Shown here: in pieces, positions 23,207-35,400 of the stretch | Layout: each line of letters opens with the position of its first letter | Position numbering within the stretch: the first letter of the stretch is position 1 | From: Thermothielavioides terrestris NRRL 8126 | Lineage: Eukaryota; Ascomycota; Sordariomycetes; Sordariales; Chaetomiaceae | NCBI RefSeq assembly: GCF_000226115.1 | Contig: NC_016457.1 | Location: 3,472,001-3,536,000 of the forward strand | DNA length: 64,000 nucleotides | Direction: 5' to 3' | Notes under the pieces: model-generated | Told to the model about the DNA's origin: nothing | Databases searched by the model: none | What the model saw: the letters and a program-made list of their open reading frames with translations, nothing else | Translations under genes and position numbers: made by a program

Positions 23207-24830
23207 ATGTCCGCCGGACCTCTCACCACGTACGGGGGCGTCTCGGGCGTCGCTGACGACGGCGGCGACTCGCTGACCAGCGACCTGAACGTCTACTACT
23301 CGGTACGCCCACCCCAACCGGAATGCCAGCCATCTCGCGCTCTCAGGCCGTTCCACTGACAAAGACGTCCCATCACAGTCCGGCGACTTCGCATGGATCC
23401 TCACTTCGTCAGCGCTCGTGCTGCTCATGGTCCCGGGTGTCGGCTTCTTCTACAGCGGGCTGGCGCGTCGGAAGTCAGCGCTGGCTCTCATATGGCTTTC
23501 CTTGATATCAATCGCCATCGTCGGCTTCCAGTGGTTCTTCTGGGGCTTCTCCCTCACCTTTTCCCACACCGGCAGCGCATATATCGGCGACCTTTCCAAC
23601 TTTGGTCTCATGAAGACCCTGGCCCAGCCGAGCGTCGGTAGCACCAAGATTCCCGACCTCCTGTTCTGCCTGTACCAAGGCATGTTCGCTGCCATCACGT
23701 AGGTTCCCTGGCCGTCCCAAACAACATCTCGGGGCGCGTGTGACTGACGCTTCGGCAGCCCCGCCCTCGCCATCGGCGCCGCCGCCGACCGCGGCCGCAT
23801 GCTGCCTTGCATCGTCTTCATCTTCATCTGGGCGACCATCGTGTACGACCCGATCGCGTACTGGACGTGGAACGCCAACGGCTGGTCCTTCAAGATGGGC
23901 GGCCTCGACTTCGCAGGCGGCACGCCCGTGCACATCAGCTCGGGCGCCGCCGCCCTCGCCTACTCGCTCATGCTCGGCAAGCGCACCGGCTACAACAAGG
24001 TCAACGGCCTTCCCTACCGCCCTCACAACGTCACCCACGTCGTGCTCGGCACCGTCTTCCTGTGGGTCGGCTGGTTCGGCTTCAACGGCGGCAGCGCTCT
24101 GGGCGCCAACCTGCGCGCCGTCATGGCCTGCATCGTCACCCACACCGCCGCCTGCGTCGGTGGGTTCACCTGGTGCCTGATGGACTACCGGCTCGAGGGC
24201 AAGTGGAGCACCGTGGGCTTCTGCAGCGGCGCCGTCGCCGGACTGGTTGCCATCACGCCCGCGTCGGGTTTCGTTCCGCCGTGGTCGGCGGTTATCTTCG
24301 GTATAGTCAGCGGCATTGTGTGCAACTTGGCTACCAAGCTGAAGTTCCTGCTTGGCATCGACGACGCGCTCGACATCTTCGCCGAGCACGCTATTGGCGG
24401 CATTGCCGGCAACCTGCTGACGGGCCTGTTTGCTGCGTAAGTGGTGATGCCATCCAGTTCCTTCAAGACACGGCTAACACCCGCTCGCTCCAGCGATTAC
24501 ATCGCCCACCTCGACGGCTTCACTTCGATCCCCGGCGGCTGGGTCAACCACCACTACGTGCAGCTCGGGTACCAGCTCGCCGACAGCGTCTCGGGCTTCG
24601 CGTACTCGTTCGTCATGACGTGCGTCATCCTCTTCCTGATGAACCTGGTGCCCGGCCTCTCGCTGCGTGTCAGCGCCGAAGAAGAGGAGATCGGCCTGGA
24701 CGACGGCGAGCTCGGCGAGTTCGCCTACGACTACGTCGAGATCACGCGCCACATCGAGGGCGCCCTCACCGGCACGTCGCAGAGCCCCGCCCACAGCATA
24801 AAGGGGGACGTTCCGGAGAAGAAGGCCTAA
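23207..24830 (+). CDS. mep: Ammonium transporter, Mep/Amt family (MeaA/Mep2-like)
   Basis: Four exons (23207-23302, 23379-23698, 23759-24436, 24494-24830) join in phase to 476 residues; the ATG sits in GCCACCATGT. Amt proteins form trimers in the plasma membrane and pass ammonium through a pore with two histidines. Both are present: GGTPVHISSG in the fifth segment and DIFAEHAIGG in the tenth, so this is the twin-His type like Mep2, not the Glu-substituted Mep1/3 type. Other landmarks are VPGVGFFYSGLARRKSAL, FNGGSALGANLRAV, CLMDYRLEGKWSTVGFCSG and the signature GLVAITPASGFVPPWSA. The C-terminal cytosolic tail includes EITRHIEGAL. Introns are 58-76 nt with standard ends. The upstream GATAAG pair fits nitrogen control. 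Confidence 0.95.
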
Positions 24831-25182
24831 TCCAGTGATAGATGGGAGATTTCGCCGGTAAAGGAGGGGCCGGAATCCGGTGACAAGCGCCGGATTGTGG
24901 AATGATTTGGGTTCTTAGTGTGATATCTCTCGTCAACCATTATCATTTGTAATTGACATTTTTCGCACAGCTCCAGATGCGATAGTGTGTCGAGACCAAA
25001 TCGGGAGTGATCGGAAGATGTCCTGCTTGCCATGCCCCATTTTTCAGGATTATTAAACCCCGAGCCCTGGTAGTTATTGGCCCAGGGGCTCATGCTAAGC
25101 GGTTCAGCAAGATGGGGGTCGCGTGCCACGGGGTCCACGCGCATCGCGCACTAAAGTATCCGCACAAAGGCGCAAGAGGGGA

Positions 25183-25257
25183 TGGGAACTGTGAGGCTCG
25201 AACTCACAACTTTGGGATGTCCCAAGCTCTTCCTGATCAAACTCTAGCATGAGACCC
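25183..25257 (-). pseudogene. tRNA-like sequence (tRNA pseudogene or SINE head)
   Basis: On the minus strand a perfect T arm (GTGAG-TTCGAGC-CTCAC) contains a B-box, and TGCTAGAGTTTGATCAGG upstream resembles a D arm/A-box at the right spacing. An anticodon-arm-like segment CTTGGGACATCCCAAAG would place CAT (Met) in the loop, but one stem pair is broken and U33 is missing. The acceptor strands (GGGTCTC and AGTTCCC) pair only at the three outermost positions. A working tRNA is therefore unlikely. It could be a decayed tRNA-Met or the Pol III promoter of a SINE. Confidence 0.4.
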
Positions 25258-25659
25258 GAAGTATGGTGGCCCTAGGGCACGAGCAAGGGGAAATCCGTGA
25301 TGTATCTCTTCCGACAACGGCGGGTTTGCCTGCTGACTCTCGCCAGGGTTTCCTGGCATATGGAGTCTATGCAAACGCATCTTCATCGCAAGTGACCTCC
25401 ACTCCGCAGTCTCCCTAATTGATTTAGCATGATAACCAGTCGCTCGCTATCTAGGCTAAGATTTATACTAAGACTTAGTCACAAGAGGATGCGTCTTCTC
25501 ATGGCACTTGTCGCAAACTTCTCGCTCAGCTTACAGTCCTAGGAACTCTTTACTAGTGAAGGGAATAGCAGCCGGCCATATCCGGTAGCTGTCTCTGAAA
25601 CGTCCTAAATTGAGTGAGCGAAAGGCACTGCCCACTTGTAGCAAACGCGCTGCGGTACG

Positions 25660-26290
25660 ACGTCGACAACTTCCTGACCTGTCCGAGGCCCATTCCCGTT
25701 TGGAAACTTCCAAAGTTGTCAGTCGAGGTTGTGCACTACTTGACCGGATTCCTTCCAAGGGAGACGGGCGCCCTGTCCCTGACCAGCAAGGCGTCGTACA
25801 CCATCATCGGCCCCTGGCTTGTCTAAGACATGTCGCCAGAGGAACACTGGTGCTTTCTCCTTCTTCTGGCGCGGGATTTAGGGCTCGTTTTCGCCTGCCG
25901 CTGGCGCAATGAACTGCAAGTCCGTTTGTGCGCCCTACCATCGAATCATCCACGCACTGGTCCTAGATTGGAGGCACCAAGCTCCCTTCCGGAACTTCGC
26001 CTGCATTCTCAATGCTGGCTGGTCACAAGCCCACCTCCACCTCATGCAGCATCCCCTACGATGCCTCAAAGGCACAGAGGGATACGGCCTGAAGTTTGGA
26101 AACAAATCCTCCTTACATCAAGGAGGGGACACGGTCATCGTTGACATTGGCGAAAAAAGGTTTTGTTGGGAAAGCGGCGCCGGAATGGCACCATCATGGG
26201 CGACCGCGTCGCCTCCATTCGGAGGTTGGGAACCCAATACTTCCTGCGGTGGTGCCTTGCAGATTAGAACAGGCCAAGATACATCCTGAA
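25660..26290 (+). pseudogene. F-box-like protein gene, disrupted
   Basis: The frame at 25614-25826 reads LSVEVVHYLTGFLPRETGALSLTSKASYTIIG, the pattern of fungal F-box-like N-termini (LPxEIxxxIxxFLPPES... SLxxxxxYxxLG). It meets TAA, then continues in the same frame with DMSPEEHWCFLLLLARDLGLVFACRW and shifts frame near 25910 into VCAPYHRI... AHLHLMQHPLRCLKGTEGYGL, which resembles the central part of the same protein class. One in-frame stop and one frameshift with no fitting intron argue for a dead gene. A sequencing error or an unusual intron is the alternative. Confidence 0.5.
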
Positions 26291-26632
26291 TTACAGAAGA
26301 GTTGCAATCCTTTCAACACCCTTCCTTCGTGGCGGGCCTGACCAAGAAAGCTGTCCAGCCAGTTCATCGACAAGTTCGCCAGTCACTCACAGTCCAGAGC
26401 CCGCAATGGACAACGGGGCTACCGCCATGCTTCTGTCTAACTTTAGTTATGGGGAATCTCAAGGGTGTGTGACAACATAAGTTCGTCTACTTCATCGAGC
26501 CAGCGCGCACACTCCCATCCAGAAGAAGGCAACGCGGCCTGTGGCTAGTAACAAACAGTTTGCGTTTCCAAGTAATTCACAATATTATCTCCCAAATTTC
26601 TGCACTCAGTTTGTTCTCCAGCACAAGCTCTC

Positions 26633-27971
26633 TCAAAAGTTCACGAAGATGGCTGCACCACCCAACAGTACAGCCACTCCCAGAGCCGCCGCTCTCGTCG
26701 GCGCAGCCACGGCCTCATAGGGTATTCCGCTAACAGTGAAGGTCGGGCCAGGACTCGTAGCGACGCTTGTGCTTGTGGCAGTGACTATCTCCGAAGTGAA
26801 CGGGACACCAGCCACGGTAGTCGTGGCGCCGTTGAACGCCGGTTCTTGGGAACTGGCAGTCGGGTTGGGCGTGGCGGTCGTGTTGTCGGGGTTCAGCACT
26901 CTGTTGGCCAGTCTGTTAGCAATACGATTCTCTCCCAAGATCAGGTGGATGTACGAGAGGAGACGGCGTTTTGGGGCGGGGTACAAACCCATCAAGCACA
27001 TGCACGACCCCGTTCGCCACCAGGATATCCGCGGCCACGACCCTCGCGCTATTCACAAACAGGGAGCCGTTCATCACCCGAAAGTTCACGGTCGCGCCCT
27101 GCGCCGTCAGCGCGGTGCCGCCGGCAATCAGCTGGCTGTAGAGCACCTTGCCCTGCACGACGTGGTAGTCGAGCACGGCGGTCAGCTGCTCGACCGTCAT
27201 GGCGTCGACGAGGCTGCCGACCGCGCTGAAGGCCCCGTTGGTCGGCACGAACACGGTCACGTCCGACGCCAGGTTGAGCACGCTCTCGATGCCGGCCCGC
27301 CGCAGCGCGCCCAGCGCCGCCGTCAGCCCGTCCGCCACCAGCGTGTCCGTCAGGCTGCCCGGGATCGTCAATACCGTGTCGATCACGTGCAGGGTGCCGC
27401 TCGTGTAGTTGAGGTCCTGCGGGCGGTGGGGGGGTTTTGTCAAGGTTAGTGGGATCTATTATTCCGCCAAAGTCCGGCTTGGGATGGGTGGGTGATGATG
27501 GGAGGGAATGGGGCGTACGTATGCCTCGACGTTCGACTGGGCTCCATTGCCCGAGATGAACGTGATGGTGCCGTTGTTCGAGCGGGCTTGGATCTTCTGG
27601 CCACCGGTGACGTTGCTGTACGCCCGCTGGTTCAAAAACGTCGGGACCGTGGCCGCCTGGGTGTTGAGGAAGTTGGAGACGAAGAACTCGCCGCTGAGGA
27701 CATGGTAGCTCAGGAAGGCGGTCAAGAAGTTGGGGTCCACGGTGAGCTGGGTGAGAAGCGAGGAGTTGTACAGCTGGTTGAGCGCGTTGTTACTGGGGGC
27801 GAGTAGCGTCACGCCCTGGGCGTTGCTGAGGATCGAAAGGACAAGCTGCTCGGAGGTCAGCCAGGCATTGAGGGTCGACAGCGTGGCGCTCTCAGCAGTC
27901 AAGATATCCTCAAGTGTCTGGGCCCAGACGAGTCCGGCGACTAGCAGCAGAATCAGCTGGCTCAACCGCAT
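26633..27971 (-). CDS. GPI-anchored fasciclin (FAS1) domain protein
   Basis: Three exons (27971-27519, 27416-26989, 26900-26633) give 382 residues. The order is: signal peptide MRLSQLILLLVAGLVWAQ; first FAS1 domain with GVTLLAPSNNAL and the FLSYHVLSGEF H-box; second FAS1 domain with VTVFVPTNGAFSAV, LDYHVVQGKVLYS and NGVVHVLDG; then a Ser/Thr/Pro-rich spacer and a hydrophobic tail (ALGVAVLLGGAAIFVNF) typical of GPI attachment. The second splice joins LDG|VLNPDN with a GCTAAC branch site. FAS1 domains mediate adhesion at cell surfaces, so the protein probably sits in the membrane or wall. Many N-glycosylation sites are present. The ligand is unknown. Confidence 0.9.
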
Positions 27972-29129
27972 GGTTAGGGGCCGCCCGGGGAAATGGAATC
28001 TGGACGGTAAGCAAGGGCCTGTGTTGTCCGCCCGGCTCAGCGGGAGCAGCGAAGGTGTGAAGATGAGAAACGTAATCGGCAGGAGGCATTTGGGGAGGTG
28101 GCGTCTCAGTGTTAAAGGCCCGCTGGCAGATGGCCGCGTAACTTATGCTATGGATGACGCATGAGCAGATGTTTCTGGCAAGCCATCACAAGCCACCACA
28201 GTAAGGGTTTGTAGCCCTCTCGGGCAGGTGACGCATCGGCGTATCGGCGCTCAGTCGTCCGCTGGGCAAAGCTTCGTGAGCACCTGACAAAAACGAAGGT
28301 GGACGAGCTCAACATGACACAAGCAGCGTATGTGGACGAGACCTGCACTGTGCGTCATGCTTTGAGGCGCTTATCAACTTGGTGATGCGAGCATGTGACT
28401 TGGGAAGTTTTCATGTTGACGTACGAGTTTGTGTTGGGCACTGCCCGGACTTTCGCAAGAGGCTTCGGTGGGCTAGGGGCCAGTCGGGTCAACAACTTCA
28501 CGGTCAAGAACTCAGCCTCCACCGGGATCTGATCGTTATGTTACTGGCCGGAGCAAGAGCAGCGTTCCTACACGAACTACGGAATATAACTATGGACCTG
28601 CCAAGCTGCCTTGTCGTCGGATTAGACGTGCGTCGGCACCCGCAAGCTCCGCAAGATCACTGCTGCGCATAGCAACGGTCTTCACCACATGGCTCAGACA
28701 AGCACTGACCTGGCCCGCTCTGACCTCCCATCTGTGCGCCTGCCGCACTCTATTCCGAGCACACAGCTGGCACGGATGGGCCAGAAGCCGGACCTCTGTG
28801 TAGGACAAACCCTGTGCATGTGGCTGGAGCCAGAAAGCCTCATCAACGGCTCTGGCGTCTGTTGGACGGACAAGTATGGAGGCAAGAAGGGCTACGAAAC
28901 ACGGCAAGTTGAAAGCTCAAGGGACCATGCCGGTGACCAACCCACAGCACTCACAATAGACACACACACCTCCTGAGCGACTAGTTCATCACCCTAAACT
29001 CGCAACACCGAGTTCTCCCAGCGCAATTGTCACCGCTTTCCTTCCCTAGCTCCCAGCACCCCCCTCTCCAAGCCCCGTTTACATTCTCACCCCTCCCAAA
29101 CTCCCCTACTCTCCGCCCTCCTCCCTCCG
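27972..29129. other. Intergenic region
   Basis: Promoter side of the fasciclin gene and 3' flank of the beta-lactamase-like gene. Frames of up to 105 codons near 28.4-29.0 kb have no motifs. No repeats or RNA genes were seen. Confidence 0.5.
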
Positions 29130-31261
29130 TCAATCCACCTTCACCAACCTCACCCTCAACGCCTCATTCACCACCGCCCTGACAACCCCATCCGGCGCGA
29201 TCTCAAAAACAAACATATCCAACGGCCGACTGGCATACACCACGCCAGTGACGCCGACCCAGGAGGCGCAGTCGGTCACGAAGTCGCCGCCGGCGACCGC
29301 GTCGCCGCCGAGGTCCTCGAAGACGGCCTTGAACGCGACCCGCCGCCCGCCGCCGTCGCTCTCGGCGATCGGCTCCTCCAGCCCCGTCGGGTACAGCCGC
29401 ACCGACGGCCGCAGCAGCGGCAGGTACGCCGCGCTGACGTTGTTGCTGAGCGCGACGGCCAGTAAGGCCATGTCCGTGCCGTTGGAGAGCCAGGAGGTCA
29501 CGTTGAGGCCTGGCGAGATCGGGTCGACGGTTATGGTCAGGGAGGAGTTGAGCGTTGTCGGGGTGGAGGGGAGGGTTGTGGTAGTGCTGGTTGCGTTAGA
29601 GGGGGACGTGGTGGACGAGGGACGGGATGTCGGGCTGCTGCTGGTGGTGGTGGTGGCGGCGGCGGCATCGTTGGCGTAAGGAGGAGGTGGTGGTTTGCGG
29701 GTTGAGGTGCTATTGTTGGTGGTGGTGCTGTTCGAAGGGATGAGTAGGCTGGCGTGGCTGTAGTGTCCGGCAAAGGTGGCGTTTGCCTGGGCGCGGGCGA
29801 GGTAGTATAGCGTCGGGATGTATGTGTCGGCCAGGGCTTCGGCGATGGCGGTCGTCAGCCCCGCCGGAGGGATGCCGGCGGCCAGCACGGTGAAACCGAT
29901 GTCAAGCTCAGGGATCACGGCAAGGAGAGAGCTGTAGGCGCCCAGGCTGCCGACTTTGTCGAATGTGTGCACAAACTGGTAGGTCTGATCTGGAGTCGAG
30001 GGGCCCAAGTTAGGTAGGCTTGCATCCAGTGTCAGGAGTAAGCGGCCTCACTTGTCTGCAGGTCAACCCGTCTGATGCCCCATGGCATCCCCACTAGCGC
30101 CCTCGGATCGGATGTGAAGGCTACCGGCTTGAGCCAGCGCCGGGTCACGGCAGGCTTGAGCAGCGTTGAGCGGAGAATGGCTCGCCCAAGCGACGACAAG
30201 TCGCCGGCAGACGCGTACATGTTGCCGGTGCTTGCCAGTGTTAGCAGAGTTTCCGAGCCCGTTCAACGCCATCCACCGGAGAACCTACGCAGACTCCTCG
30301 GCCAGCGAGACACCCCACATCGTTGCCCGGCTAGTTCCCGGGATGATGCCCAGCGAATCATCAGGCGCCTCCACAAACGTGTGCGTGAGGTTGAGCGGCC
30401 TCAACACGGTGTCCGTGACCAGCGTCTTGAAGGGCTTTCCCGTGATGCGCTCCGCCACATAGGACAGCAGGACAAAGCCGATGTCCGAGTATGCTGGCGT
30501 CTCGAACGGCGGGAACGACGGTGGCAGCTTCGAAAGACCTGTAAACAGTTGTGCCCTATCACAGGTTGGCCATGTGCCGCAGGGGGGGTAGTCTGATTTG
30601 GGAAGCGGCGGGAAGCCCATGCTGTACAAGTCGGTCAGATTGATCTGGTAACTGAGCTCGCCGAGGAGAGCGTCTACCCTTGTTAGCGAGCCGGTCGCGG
30701 TCAGGTGCAGTTGGACGTACAGTCTCGTATCAGACCCGACATTTGACTCGCGAGGGAGCCAACCGTGATGGACTCCCAGTCGGGCGTCCAGATGGGCCCG
30801 CCCGAGGCGCGCCAGACTATGCTCTCGATTTCGGGCAGATGCCTGGTGATTGGGTCATTCCAGATGCCATCGCCCACTGTCGCTAGGAAGGTGAGAACGG
30901 TGAAGATCTTGGTGATACTGCCGATGCGAAACACAGTGTTGGTGTCCACCTTGCTGACGCCGGTGGAGTTGAAGTACTTGAGGCTCGGGGCCGTCCAGTA
31001 GTGCGACCATAGCGGCTGGTCTTCACTCCCTGTGAAAACCTCCACGGCATACGAGAAGTAGTTGGAGCCCGTGCTGTTGTCGCTGTCGATGTTTTTGACG
31101 AAGGCGTCGTCCACCGCTGCCGCCACCGCCTTGAGCGTGGGGTTCTGGAGGAGCTTTGTCGGCAGCGGGAACAGCGGACCATACAGCGGGCAGTTCGCTC
31201 TGGCTGCGGACAGGGGCACGTGGGCAACCAAGCCCCAGAGGAGCAGGTGGAAGCTTCGCAT
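29130..31261 (-). CDS. Secreted beta-lactamase-like serine hydrolase (PF00144 type)
   Basis: Four exons (31261-30721, 30673-30289, 30230-30052, 29989-29130) make 654 residues. A signal peptide (MRSFHLLLWGLVAHVPLSAA) is followed by the class C/transpeptidase-like fold. The active-site SxxK is in FRIGSITKIFTVLTFLA. The second motif reads PAYSDIGFVLLSYVAERITGK, with YSD in place of the usual YxN. Further family text includes SQMSGLIRDY, NMYASAGDLSSLGRAIL and KVGSLGAYSSLLAVIPELDIGFTVLAAG. A Ser/Thr/Pro-rich low-complexity insert (~residues 480-540, with TTTTSSSP runs) splits the C-terminal part. Fungal members hydrolyse esters, amides or lactones; substrates are rarely known, and antibiotic resistance should not be assumed. 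Introns have GCTAAC or CTAAC branch sites. Confidence 0.85.
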
Positions 31262-32422
31262 TGCGTGGTCTGTCCTCAGGTACAAGGAGGCTACCGCTCA
31301 AAGCGGTCCAAAAGCAGAGGAGCGGAAGCCCTAGGTCTCACCGCTGAGACCAAAGCAGAAGGATATGCCAAGATCCAGCGCATTTTGTACCCAAGCCGGG
31401 AAGATCCGTATCTGGAGTCAGGCGCTCCTCTGTCGATCTCTGGCTCCCTTGGGCAAATTAGATCCGAAGCAAGGAACGTCCCACCAACTGGCCAGGCGAG
31501 CGGGATCCGAGTTGCTGCGGGATGTGGCGAGTCCGGGTGTTACGTTGCTCGCTGCCGGCGACCTTCCTGGTGAGGACGGCACAGGGACAGTGGGCATGTT
31601 CCGACGATGTCAAGGCTACAAATGAGAAGGCCAAAGCATCATCGCAATGCAGCGATTGTAGCGGAAAGTCGAGGCCCGCTTGGCAGATCCCCCGCGTCAC
31701 CCCCCTGGGATCGTTCATATTGTCCAATATCAACCATCCCGTGGCAATTATGAAAGGCCACCACGCTATATTATCATGCCAAGTGATCTGACTGGTGAGT
31801 TGAACCGGGCTACTGGTTCGCCTGGTCTGTGACCAGGTTCTCCCCTCCGTCAGCCAGGAATAACGGTTCGGGAACATGTAGACAAGGACGTTTACTTTAG
31901 CCTGTATAGGCAAATTGCTAAGAATAGACCGTGATCCCGCGCATTATGGAATGGATCATATAATCCAGCCCAGGAGACTAAAGCTTGCAATTCAATCAAG
32001 TGTCCTGTCAATCTCAGTTCCGGTTTTGTTCCAGCATCATGGGGAGAGCGAGCACCCGCCTTGGAGCGGGCTATTCTGTGGAGCAAGCTTGAAGGTCAGC
32101 ATTTAAGAATACGACCATCAAATGCGAACAGGAGACAGCACGTTGAGTGATTAATGCAACGTTAAACTCTTCGTGTCTAAGCGATTAGCCAAGCAGTGAT
32201 GATACCGGTAACACGTAGTATACGCCGTACGAAACCCATCACCAAACCCAGACCAGTCCACACAAACACCAGTGTTCCAATTCGACAACCGGACTCCAAC
32301 CAGCACTGCTATCACTCCACCCAAAACACTATGTAGAAAGCACAGCATAAACAACAGCCAACAGACACTCGCCGCCAAGTGCAAACGCCATGCACAGTAT
32401 CTTGCCTCCCGCCCGGTTGATG
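31262..32422. other. Intergenic region
   Basis: Promoter side of the beta-lactamase-like gene and 3' flank of the 5-phosphatase gene. Nothing beyond chance frames was recognised. Confidence 0.5.
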
Positions 32423-35400
32423 TTACTCCCCACGGCGCCTCAAAAACAGCTCCAAAACCCTCCTCTTCCTCTCCGCGACCGCCCTCCTCTCCTTCTCCCG
32501 TGCCTTACCACCCGCCTCCCCCCCACCACCGCCACCATCGCGACACACAATCTCCGCAAACACCTCCGCCACACGCCTCTCCCTCGCCCGCCTCCGCCCC
32601 ACGGCCGCGGCCGCCTCCAGCACGGCAGCACTGGCATTCGTGCTGCGCCTGCCGAACCCGAAGCCCCTCCTCGCCGCGCCCGCCCCGGCGGCGAGGACCC
32701 CGCCTAGACCTCTTGCTGAGGTGCCGGGTGCTGCGGAGGAGGAGGAGGAGGAGGAGGGCGAAGATGGGGAGGGATTTGAGGAGGAGGAGGAAGGATCCTG
32801 CCTGGCTAGATCCAGCTCGGTCTTGGAGAGCGGCGCCAGGTCGGCGACGACGCGCGCGAGGGTGGTGGTGAGGAAGACGAAGGCGATGTTGTGGTGCGGG
32901 TTGGACTGGAGGATGTCGAGGATTGTGGCGCGGTCCTCGTCGGCGGTGGGGTTGTCTTGAAGTTGTAATGGTGAGTCGGTGCTGTTGCTGTTGGGGTTCG
33001 CGGCGAGGGAGGGGATGGACGACGTGGCAGCGGCCTGCTCGATGCGGTGCCAGACGGGGGCGGGGATGATGCCGTCTGTGAGGCCGCGGAGGAAGAGCAC
33101 GAGGGTCTGGGCGACGGCCTCGAGGCGCTCGAGGGAGGGCGTTTCGGGGGCGAAGGTGGGTTGGATTGGCTTGTCCTGGTCGAGGGCGTCGAGGATGGCG
33201 ACGATGTGCGCGGTTCGCGTGTCCGTGTCGGTGGACTTGCAAGTGGCTTCGTCGAACGGCCAGCCTGGATCCTCCGGGACGGCGCAGTGTTCGAGCATTT
33301 GGGCGTCGGCCAGCGCGCGCTGGGTGAGGGCCTCGATGGCGTCGGTCAGTTGCAACAGCTCCTTGGGCACCGGCTGCTGCACGGGGAGGTCGTAGGGGAT
33401 GGAACCAGTTATCCCTCGTTCCGTCGATAGGCGTTTAACAAACGGCCGTATCCCGCCGTTGGGCACACCAATAAGTTCCACAACGGAGCGGCCGACGCAG
33501 GTGGGCGCCCAGGAGGCTCGTACCGGGATGAAGTAATCTCGACCGTCGGCTACCCGAAGAATAAGGACCTCTTCGAGGGCTGCTTGCCCCTCGTTGAGCA
33601 TCCGGGCGAGGGAGATATCGTCAACCAGGGCACTGAGCTCAGCGTTTACCGTCTCGCCGGGCTCCAGTGTCACCTCCTTGCCGAGGTCGAAAGCCTCCGA
33701 ACTGTCCTCGGCAGGTTCTGAGCGCACGAAGGATGCCGTCAGCCACTGGAATTGGCTGGGCTCCTCCGCCTCCGAGTCGTCGCCTGCTGGCTTCTCGACA
33801 AAGGAGAGTATCGCGGGGGTCCGGCCAGTGTTTGCCAGAGTCAGTGACGATGTCTCCTTCTGTAGGAACCGGATTTCCCCGAAGTCTACATGAACAGAAG
33901 ACCCCGAGTTATCTTGTCTCAAGGCCCGTCGGGGATCGTGATGGTCTACGACAATGGTTATGCCTGGTCGCCCCTCATTCTCTGCCCGGTCGAGCTCTCG
34001 CGCAACCTCGGCATGCACCTTTGCTTTCAGTTCCGGCACGACAGCGTCGTAATCAAGCGTGAAAATGGAACTGACAGGCTTGTGGTCCGACGAGGTAATT
34101 CGCTGGTGAGAGGTGTAAAGATCGAGGCGTATCCTCTCTTCCTTGCTGTGGTGAGAAAGCTGCCCGCCGCCTCCGTCCTCGTCTGCATCATAGGCGTCGT
34201 ACTCGACGCCAGCCGAGCTTGGTTGATCCTCGCCGTCGATATCGGGGTCGTAGGAAAACAGGACGTCATCATCAGCGGCTTCATCCATGCCGCGGGCCTT
34301 CATCTCCTCATCCTTCCTGCGTGACTCCTCCTCTTCCTTAACCCTACGTTGATATTCTTCCAGATCCCTTCGCGTGCGGTACAGGATCCGGTCGCACCAG
34401 CTAGGCGGGCGACGCTTCTCGCTGGAGTCGAACAGCGCGACGGTCCCAACATCATACTTGTAGGTCGGCAGAAAGCTGATGGGGCCTTCTCTCCAACCGT
34501 CGTGCAGAACCCTGCGTTCCTTGATCAGGCGCCTGAGCTGATCATGCGGAAGAAGGGAGTCCAGCGTGGACTGAAGGGAGGCGGGGTCATCATGGGGATC
34601 CGGAGGGACTTCGTCGGGGTCCGGGAGCGCCAGCGAGTCCTCATCGGCATCCACGGCGCCGGCGGCTTTGTCTCCGGCCTTGTCTTGCGCTTGTTCCTCA
34701 ACAACCGGCTCGACAAGTTCCGGGTTCACATCATCGTCGCTGGAGGACGACAGGCTATCGACCACGATCGGCTCGCCCTCAAGCGAGCTTTCGCGGTGTA
34801 GTGCTGGTTTCGACAAGTCATACTCACCCCGTGTGTGGAGCAACAGCAGTCGCCGGATATCGTCGCCAGGCAGACGGTCGAGGCGGAAGTTCAGGTCGCC
34901 AAACCAAAATGCGAAGTCCTCGTCACCAATCTTGCCTTTTTCGTCCTCGGAAACGCCAGCAATGGAAATGGGGGCGAAGCGAGCCTGGGCCACTATTTGC
35001 TGGATCTGGTTTGTCCGCCTCTCCAAGTAGTAGTCCTCGACTCCGCTTGCCAGGTGGCTGTTGACGAACAACAGCTGGGTAGTCTCTCCTAAGACGAGGC
35101 GGGCGCACACGGCGCCCTTGTTACCCAGGTACCCCAGAGCGCCAGTCGCGACGGTCGTCGTGCTGACATTGCTGATGGTGGGGGCGAGCTCAGGCGCAGC
35201 GTAGGCGAGCAGCAGCATTCCCGCCAGTTGCTCTGCGGCTATGAGCCGAAAGCCGTCCGGCAAAGCCGCCTCCATGGCCGCCTTCCATTTGTCAGCTATC
35301 GCGGTGTCTGCGGCGTAGATCCAGGTCATGTACTGGCCCGGGGCCGAGAGGACATTAACCTCCTGGAGTCCCAGGACATAGAGCCCGATCCTGCCGCTTT

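Larger units (their letters stand above)
24831..26632. other. Intergenic region with tRNA-like relic and F-box-like pseudogene
   Basis: Apart from the tRNA-like segment at 25183-25257 and the broken F-box-like frame at 25660-26290, no other feature was seen. Confidence 0.5.

Noticed and set aside
23508..24389. 293-codon minus-strand ORF (VGAQSAAAVEAEP text)
   Set aside because: Antisense to the ammonium transporter, whose splice structure and motifs are clear.
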